A stretch of 64,000 nt of DNA from Parvularculales bacterium (GTDB lineage: Bacteria > Pseudomonadota > Alphaproteobacteria > JAPOUT01 > JBAJNM01), in NCBI GenBank assembly GCA_036881865.1, contig JBAJNM010000003.1, positions 42,338-106,337 of the forward strand. The letters run 5' to 3'. Of the stretch, positions 58,850 to 64,000 are shown one piece after another; positions within the stretch are counted from its first letter, which is position 1; each line of letters starts with the position of its first letter. The translations under genes were made by a program, and so were the position numbers. Below the pieces are notes generated by a model. The model searched no databases and was not told the DNA's origin. It saw only the letters and a program-made list of their open reading frames with translations.

Positions 58850-60732
58850 TGGCGTGGGCAAATGGGTTTGAAGGAATACATCGTTTTCTCATAGGGTCTG
58901 TAGTATTTTTGGCAGGATGCACATCGGGTCTTATAGAAGATTCATTACGTACGATTCTTCCCGCTGAAAGCCGCTTGTTTGAAGAAGCCTCCTCTCTTGT
59001 CTACACAATGTCTTTTGAAGACCTTGAAGATCAGGATTTGTTGGAATTTTTAGAGGAAGTATCCAGCCTGAAAGCGCAGCAAGGTAGTGGCGTATCATCC
59101 TTTGGAGTTTTGCGGGGGCGGGTTGCAGATGATGAAGTAACTTTTACCAAAGCCCTGCAGTCTGTAGGATATTTTGATGCATCGGTAACAGGGCATGTGG
59201 CCCCACCGTTGCAAAATCAAGGGGGAAGAAGAACTCACGTTATCTTTGTTTTTGATATTGGCCCTTTGTATCCCATTGCAACCTTTGACTTTGTTTATGA
59301 AAAGCTCGAAAATGTGCTGTCTGAGGATACCCTACTCCCAAAAGACGCTTTTGAAATTGGCCTTGAAAAAGATGCCCCGGCCCGGGGTGATACAATCCTC
59401 TCTTTCGAAGATAAAATAATAGAGACCCTTCAGCAAAGAGGTCATCCTGTTGCACATTTGGGAAGCCGCTCGGTGGTTGTAGACCGCAAAGCTAAAACCG
59501 TTGCGGTGACTATGAGGATTGCGCCTGAGCGGGTAGTTATTTTTGGCTCTCTGACGATTACCGGTTTGGACTCTGTGAATGAGGCGTATGTTCGTTATTT
59601 GGTGGGATGGCAAGAGGACACACTCTATGACGTTAGGATTACAAATAGAGCGTCCACCATCTTGCGGGAAACGGAGTTGTTTTCGACTGTTGATTTTGAT
59701 CCTGTAAAACCTCTTGAGGAGGGAGGGGTTATTCCTATGACCCTTGAACTGAAGGAGCGCGAAGAATATTCTGTTGGGGGAGGGGTGCGTTGGTCTACGG
59801 ATGATGGGGCGAGCGTTCGGGCGTTTTGGGAAAGTCGTAATCTGTTTGGTAATGGGGAAGCGTTGCGTTTGTCGTCAAATTACGGTGATAGTTTGAAAAG
59901 CATATTGAGTGTTTTTAGTCGCCCGCACTTTGCCCGTTTGGACCAGAATCTGGATCTGGGTTTGGAGGTCGCCGAAGAAGATACAGATGCTTATCTTGAG
60001 CGGCGCTTTAGGTGGTTTGCTACAATTGATCGACGGATTTCAAATAATTTGAGTGGTAGCGCCGGAGTTACCTATCTATCCCTTAGCGATAGAGCAGTAG
60101 GGGAGCGGCAGGAGGCGCGATTGATAGGAGTGCCGCTCTCTCTGCGGTGGGATTATTCTGATGATTTGCTAGACCCTCGTAGAGGATGGCGTTTGAGTAT
60201 AAGGGCAACACCTTACATACGGGTTGGCAGTTTAAACGTAAGCGAAAGGACATTGTTTGTTAGATCGTCCGCTTCGGGGTCTTTTTATGTGTCACCAAAC
60301 TTTTTGGAAGATTTTACTTGGGCTAATCGTATAGCTGTTGGATCTATCGGTGCGAACTCTTTGGATGATTTGCCACGGTCTTTGCGTTTTTATACAGGCG
60401 GAGATGGTTCCGTTCGCGGTTACGAACGCCAGCGGGCTGGACGTATTGACAAAAATGTACAGCCTACTGGGGGGCGCTCTTTCTCTGAAATAAGCAGTGA
60501 GGTGCGCTATTACGTCTCTGATGCCATAGGCTTTGTTGCCTTTATTGATGGCGGTAACAGTTATGAGTCGATTGTACCTGATGATACAAAAGTATTCTGG
60601 GGTACAGGCGTGGGCATGCGCTATAACAGTAGAGTAGGCCCTATCCGGCTGGATATTGCTACTCCTCTGGATCGGCGTAAAGATATAGACAGTCAGGTTC
60701 AGATTTATGTATCATTGGGGCAGGCTTTCTAA
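58849..60732 (+). CDS. tamA: Translocation and assembly module outer-membrane protein TamA
   Basis: Omp85-family protein that with TamB helps assemble outer-membrane proteins and move phospholipids. The 627 residues start at 58849 (TGATG overlap with the peptidase). Two or three POTRA-like domains (about 90-290) are followed by a 16-strand barrel beginning near EYSVGGGVRW. The L6 loop motif is GGDGSVRGYERQ and the C-terminal residue is Phe. Unusually the N-terminus ends in a lipobox, VVFLAGC, so it may be lipidated. tamB follows after 38 bp. Confidence 0.93.
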   Translation: MAWANGFEGIHRFLIGSVVFLAGCTSGLIEDSLRTILPAESRLFEEASSLVYTMSFEDLEDQDLLEFLEEVSSLKAQQGSGVSSFGVLRGRVADDEVTFTKALQSVGYFDASVTGHVAPPLQNQGGRRTHVIFVFDIGPLYPIATFDFVYEKLENVLSEDTLLPKDAFEIGLEKDAPARGDTILSFEDKIIETLQQRGHPVAHLGSRSVVVDRKAKTVAVTMRIAPERVVIFGSLTITGLDSVNEAYVRYLVGWQEDTLYDVRITNRASTILRETELFSTVDFDPVKPLEEGGVIPMTLELKEREEYSVGGGVRWSTDDGASVRAFWESRNLFGNGEALRLSSNYGDSLKSILSVFSRPHFARLDQNLDLGLEVAEEDTDAYLERRFRWFATIDRRISNNLSGSAGVTYLSLSDRAVGERQEARLIGVPLSLRWDYSDDLLDPRRGWRLSIRATPYIRVGSLNVSERTLFVRSSASGSFYVSPNFLEDFTWANRIAVGSIGANSLDDLPRSLRFYTGGDGSVRGYERQRAGRIDKNVQPTGGRSFSEISSEVRYYVSDAIGFVAFIDGGNSYESIVPDDTKVFWGTGVGMRYNSRVGPIRLDIATPLDRRKDIDSQVQIYVSLGQAF

Positions 60733-60770
60733 GGGGTTTTTGTTGTGTTCTCCATTACTGTCATTTACTC

Positions 60771-63700
60771 ATGAAAGCTTTTCTCCCCGCTACATTATGG
60801 ATGATAAGACTTATACTGGCAGGGGGGTTTTTGATTGCCGGGTTGGGTGTGCTGTCATCCTTTGTTGGGGTAGCGGTTTTGTTTCATCCCGAATCACGCG
60901 CTGTCCTCACAGAGTTGGTAGGAGACAGGCTGCAACGTTCCCGCAGCACAGGGCTCACAATTGATCATATTTCGGGTCTGTGGCCTATCGGGTTGCATCT
61001 TGAGGGTGTGCATTTATCTGATCATGACGGGATGTGGTTCTCCATAGGGTCGATCAATTTATCATGGCAACCCGCAGCGCTTATGGAACGTACATTCCAT
61101 ATAACAAATCTTCAGGCGCAAGATGTAGTGCTCCATCGTGTGCCGGATTTGCTTCCGGAGAATATTCGCTCAATTGAGAGTATTCCCGTTGAAGTTATGC
61201 TGTCTAATATTGCTATTGCTAATTCAATGGCCAGTCTTTTTTTGTCGCCGGTGAATGTACGCATTGACAACATGGAAGCCTCGTCCATGCAGATTAACTC
61301 TGTTATTAAAGAGGTGCCTGCTAGAGTGATGGTTCAGGGTGAGGCTTATTTGAGTTCCGATGTGATCGAATTCTCTCTTACGGCGTCACGGCGTGATGGA
61401 GAGCAGGGGGAATTAGATCTCTATAGTGTAGTGAAACCTGCAACCCGTGAAGGAGAGGTGGTATTAACACTGGTAGATGGACATAGGGAAGGGGAGGGGG
61501 TTGTCGCGGGGTTGGTAGGTATTCCGGCTATCGGACCGATGGCGGCGGATGTAAGGATTTCCAGCACTGTGGAAACGCTGGAGGTGGACGGGAAGATTAC
61601 TGCGGGGCGTATGGGTAGTTTTACCCTGATGGGAAAAGGCAATTGGGCGGAGAATTTGTCTCTTGAGGTGGCGGGGCATGGGCAGATAGGACCCTTCTTA
61701 CACCCGCATCTCACTTTTTTAGATAGCAATCGGTTTACGCTTGCATTGTCCGGTGTGTTGGAGGGGGGTCATTTGAATGCGTCCAATATTATGTTTGAAT
61801 TAGGGAGTATTAACGTTGAGGGTAATGGAGAGATACATTATTTGGCCTCCGGCCGACTTCCTTTTCAGGTGTCGGGGTCGGTAGCGGGCCTGTCTTCCCT
61901 TCGGTCTTCTCGGTCCTCCTTATTGCCATCGCCGGAGAGGACAGTGCTCGATGGCTTGAGCGGAGAGAAGCCGTCAAAGGGTTTATGGAGCAATGTGCTA
62001 GGCAAACTGGCGCACCGCTTTGACGTTGATGTTTTGGAGGTCAATGCTGAGGGTGAATTGAATAGCGTACGGGAGGAACTGACTCTGTTTAAGGTTACGG
62101 CCCAGAGTGGGAGTGCGATAAAAGCGTCATTTGAGGATATAAGCGGTAGTGTGGATTCTGGGTGGCAGGCGCGGTTTTTCGGGGGCATGGACGGTCATAT
62201 GTTAACGAGTCCCCTGTTGCGGCAGATTGCCGGTGCGTCTCTCGAGTTTGGGGGAGCGGTTAGTCTGGCATCTGATGGCAGTGTAACCATGGAGGGGGTA
62301 ACGATTACATCAAAAGAGACGGATTTTGCTCTTGATGGTTCTTTTTCCACTCAGGCAGTCCGTGAGGGTGGGAGCGGGGCCGTAAAGGCCGACTTTACTA
62401 TGTCTCTGGCCGATGTTGCTGTTCTTGATTCTTCCCTTTTGTCCGGGGCTTTGAGTATTAAAGGGCGCATAGAGGGTGTAGCACCAAATTATTTTGTTGA
62501 TGTTACCGGATATCTTGAAGATGGAAGTTTTAATAATCACACCATTCGGTTTATGGAAGCGGCTTTGTCTCTTCAGGGTGATACGCCGGGCCAGGGCAGT
62601 CTTGTTATTGATGGGGGGGTGGGTCGTACTATGGTGACCATGCATCCCCGGTTACAAAATGATGCTACGCAACTGGTTCTTGAAAAAATTGAAGGTCACG
62701 TTTTTGACATACCTGTTTCTGGGATATTGCGTATTCCTCTGGAGGAAGATGCTGTAGTTACGGGGCATATTGAGGGGCAGGATGGGGCGCTTGACACTTT
62801 AGCAGAGATTGTAGGCATGTCTGTTGGGGGAACAGTTGATTACACGTTGTCCTTACAGGAACAGCAGGGCCAGCGTGCGGCTCTTACAGTGAAGAGTGAC
62901 GTTATTACATCATCTTTTGGTGGTATTTTGCTTGAAGAAGTGCAACTTATAGCATCACTTTTGCCACTCGGGGAGGCTTTTTCAGGCCAGATAGAGGCTC
63001 AGCTAAAAGCAACGGGAGGCAGTATTGCAGGACTTGGCCTTGAGGCTGCAACAGTTTCTATAAAAGGTGTATCGGATAATTTCAACTTTGCGGCAGACAT
63101 GCAGGGGGTTGCCGGTATTCCATCGGGTCAAGCCTTTGCAAGTAGGTTCAGTGGCAGAGTGATACGGCCAAAGCAAGAAGAGGTAGACGTTCGCATTTTT
63201 GTTGACGACACGCTCATCACTCTTAATGACATCACTGTTGCGCAAAATAAAGGCCTGAGCATGAATTTAAAAGAGGGGTCTTTTGATATTGAAGGGCTTG
63301 CTCTTCAAACAGATAAGGGAGGAAAGTACGGTTCTCTCGCCGGTAAAGTGAGGCTTTCAGGCGAACATTTGATGGGAGATATAAAACTCAACCATATCCC
63401 TCTTGAACTAACGGCGTTTTTACCGATGCCTTATTATCCGACAGGTTTTGTATCGGGTGCAGGTGTGGTGGATACGTTTCAGGAGGTGGGACAATTTTCT
63501 TTTGAGGTGAGTGGTATTCATGTTTTAGAGCATTTTTCCGGTGCCGCTCTTCCGCTGGTTGCAGGTGGGTATGTAAAAGGCGGTTGGCAGCAGGATGTGT
63601 TGTGGCTTAACGGAAGGTTTGATAATGCGCTGAGTGATGGCACGCAGGGTACACCTTTGATGTTTCATATGACCGTACCAGTGGACCGCACTCCTGCCTC

Positions 63701-64000
63701 GCCGGTACCGATACTTGTTGAGGAGGGTGTTGTTGGGGGTGCGCTCACATGGCAGGGGCCTGCCCATATTCTGTCTGTGTTTTTGGAGCAGGAAGGACAG
63801 CGTTTTATAGGCAATGTGTCTGTTGATCTGGCGCTGTCCGGTACGGTGGATGCACCGGCACTACAAGGAATGATGGCTCTGGAAGGGGGTGTCTTTGATT
63901 ATATTGAAGGGGGGGTGTTTCTGGATAACATTCATTTTGAGGCTCAAGGAGAAGATGGGCGCAGTTTAACGTTTGTCTTATCTGCCGAGGATGGATTAGG
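60771..64000 (+). CDS. tamB: TamB, translocation and assembly module inner-membrane protein (3' end outside window)
   Basis: Long periplasm-spanning partner of TamA. An ATG at 60771 opens a frame uninterrupted to the window end (1076 codons). It begins with one membrane helix (about residues 8-38, LAGGFLIAGLGVLSSFVGVA), then the AsmA/TamB-like region (TGLTIDHISGLWPIGLHLEGV) and beta-rich repeats with the HLEGVHLSD and MEGVTITS type strands expected of a lipid-conducting groove. The conserved C-terminal DUF490 domain lies beyond the window. It is the fourth gene of the DoxX-S9-tamA-tamB run. Confidence 0.93.
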   Translation, partial: MKAFLPATLWMIRLILAGGFLIAGLGVLSSFVGVAVLFHPESRAVLTELVGDRLQRSRSTGLTIDHISGLWPIGLHLEGVHLSDHDGMWFSIGSINLSWQPAALMERTFHITNLQAQDVVLHRVPDLLPENIRSIESIPVEVMLSNIAIANSMASLFLSPVNVRIDNMEASSMQINSVIKEVPARVMVQGEAYLSSDVIEFSLTASRRDGEQGELDLYSVVKPATREGEVVLTLVDGHREGEGVVAGLVGIPAIGPMAADVRISSTVETLEVDGKITAGRMGSFTLMGKGNWAENLSLEVAGHGQIGPFLHPHLTFLDSNRFTLALSGVLEGGHLNASNIMFELGSINVEGNGEIHYLASGRLPFQVSGSVAGLSSLRSSRSSLLPSPERTVLDGLSGEKPSKGLWSNVLGKLAHRFDVDVLEVNAEGELNSVREELTLFKVTAQSGSAIKASFEDISGSVDSGWQARFFGGMDGHMLTSPLLRQIAGASLEFGGAVSLASDGSVTMEGVTITSKETDFALDGSFSTQAVREGGSGAVKADFTMSLADVAVLDSSLLSGALSIKGRIEGVAPNYFVDVTGYLEDGSFNNHTIRFMEAALSLQGDTPGQGSLVIDGGVGRTMVTMHPRLQNDATQLVLEKIEGHVFDIPVSGILRIPLEEDAVVTGHIEGQDGALDTLAEIVGMSVGGTVDYTLSLQEQQGQRAALTVKSDVITSSFGGILLEEVQLIASLLPLGEAFSGQIEAQLKATGGSIAGLGLEAATVSIKGVSDNFNFAADMQGVAGIPSGQAFASRFSGRVIRPKQEEVDVRIFVDDTLITLNDITVAQNKGLSMNLKEGSFDIEGLALQTDKGGKYGSLAGKVRLSGEHLMGDIKLNHIPLELTAFLPMPYYPTGFVSGAGVVDTFQEVGQFSFEVSGIHVLEHFSGAALPLVAGGYVKGGWQQDVLWLNGRFDNALSDGTQGTPLMFHMTVPVDRTPASPVPILVEEGVVGGALTWQGPAHILSVFLEQEGQRFIGNVSVDLALSGTVDAPALQGMMALEGGVFDYIEGGVFLDNIHFEAQGEDGRSLTFVLSAEDGL

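Noticed and set aside
1..64000. CRISPR array
   Set aside because: No regularly spaced repeats were found.

Overview
The window looks like the chromosome of a free-living Gram-negative alphaproteobacterium of roughly balanced base composition; no plasmid, prophage or complete insertion sequence was seen. Three gene clusters point to the class: yqeY-dnaG-rpoD; ruvC-ruvA-ruvB-ybgC-tolQRAB-pal-cpoB-tilS; and an ArsR/methyltransferase fusion directly ahead of metF-metH. The outer membrane is served by Mla, Tol-Pal, TamAB, a TonB-dependent receptor and Kdo/GDP-mannose precursor genes. I cannot name the order or genus from the sequence alone.

Layout. 0-2 kb: nadA-nadB (NAD synthesis), minus strand. 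2-7 kb: yqeY, dnaG, rpoD and a CAU-anticodon tRNA. 7-8.5 kb: mlaC and mlaA (phospholipid transport). 8.6-14.3 kb: overlapping regulator-metF-metH operon. 14.6-15.7 kb: two decayed genes, a DjlA-like one and an ankyrin-repeat one. 15.9-26.9 kb: a long minus-strand run of tilS, cpoB, pal, tolBARQ, ybgC, ruvBAC, yebC and a 5-formyl-THF cyclo-ligase preceded by 6S RNA. 27-34 kb: lytic transglycosylase, sugar isomerase plus mannose-1-phosphate guanylyltransferase, then divergent kdsD and a TonB-dependent receptor. 34-38 kb: nitronate monooxygenase, metG and a FAD monooxygenase. 38.1-39.3 kb: an AT-rich scar containing two pieces of a PD-(D/E)XK-type nuclease gene separated by an unrelated membrane-protein remnant. 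39.3-46 kb: a YHS protein, gltD and gltB. 46.3-48.4 kb: a bufferin-type (DUF2282/DUF692/DUF2063) copper-RiPP locus whose precursor gene is frameshifted. 48.4-53.4 kb: small secreted protein, YkgJ-like protein with a duplicated 3' end, metallo-beta-lactamase enzyme, MFS transporter, orphan DNA methyltransferase. 53.4-56.2 kb: purH and azlCD. 56.3-64 kb: DoxX (the type that accompanies bufferin operons), S9 peptidase, tamA and the 5' 3.2 kb of tamB.

The most notable pattern is selective decay. I read about eight single-base indels in five accessory loci (DjlA-like, ankyrin, nuclease, membrane ORF, bufferin precursor), mostly in short homopolymers. The very long housekeeping genes (metH, gltB, dnaG, rpoD, tamB) are intact, so uniform sequencing error is a poor explanation. 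The bufferin locus, with intact modification genes but a broken precursor and a displaced DoxX gene, is the best candidate for closer study. No CRISPR array was seen.
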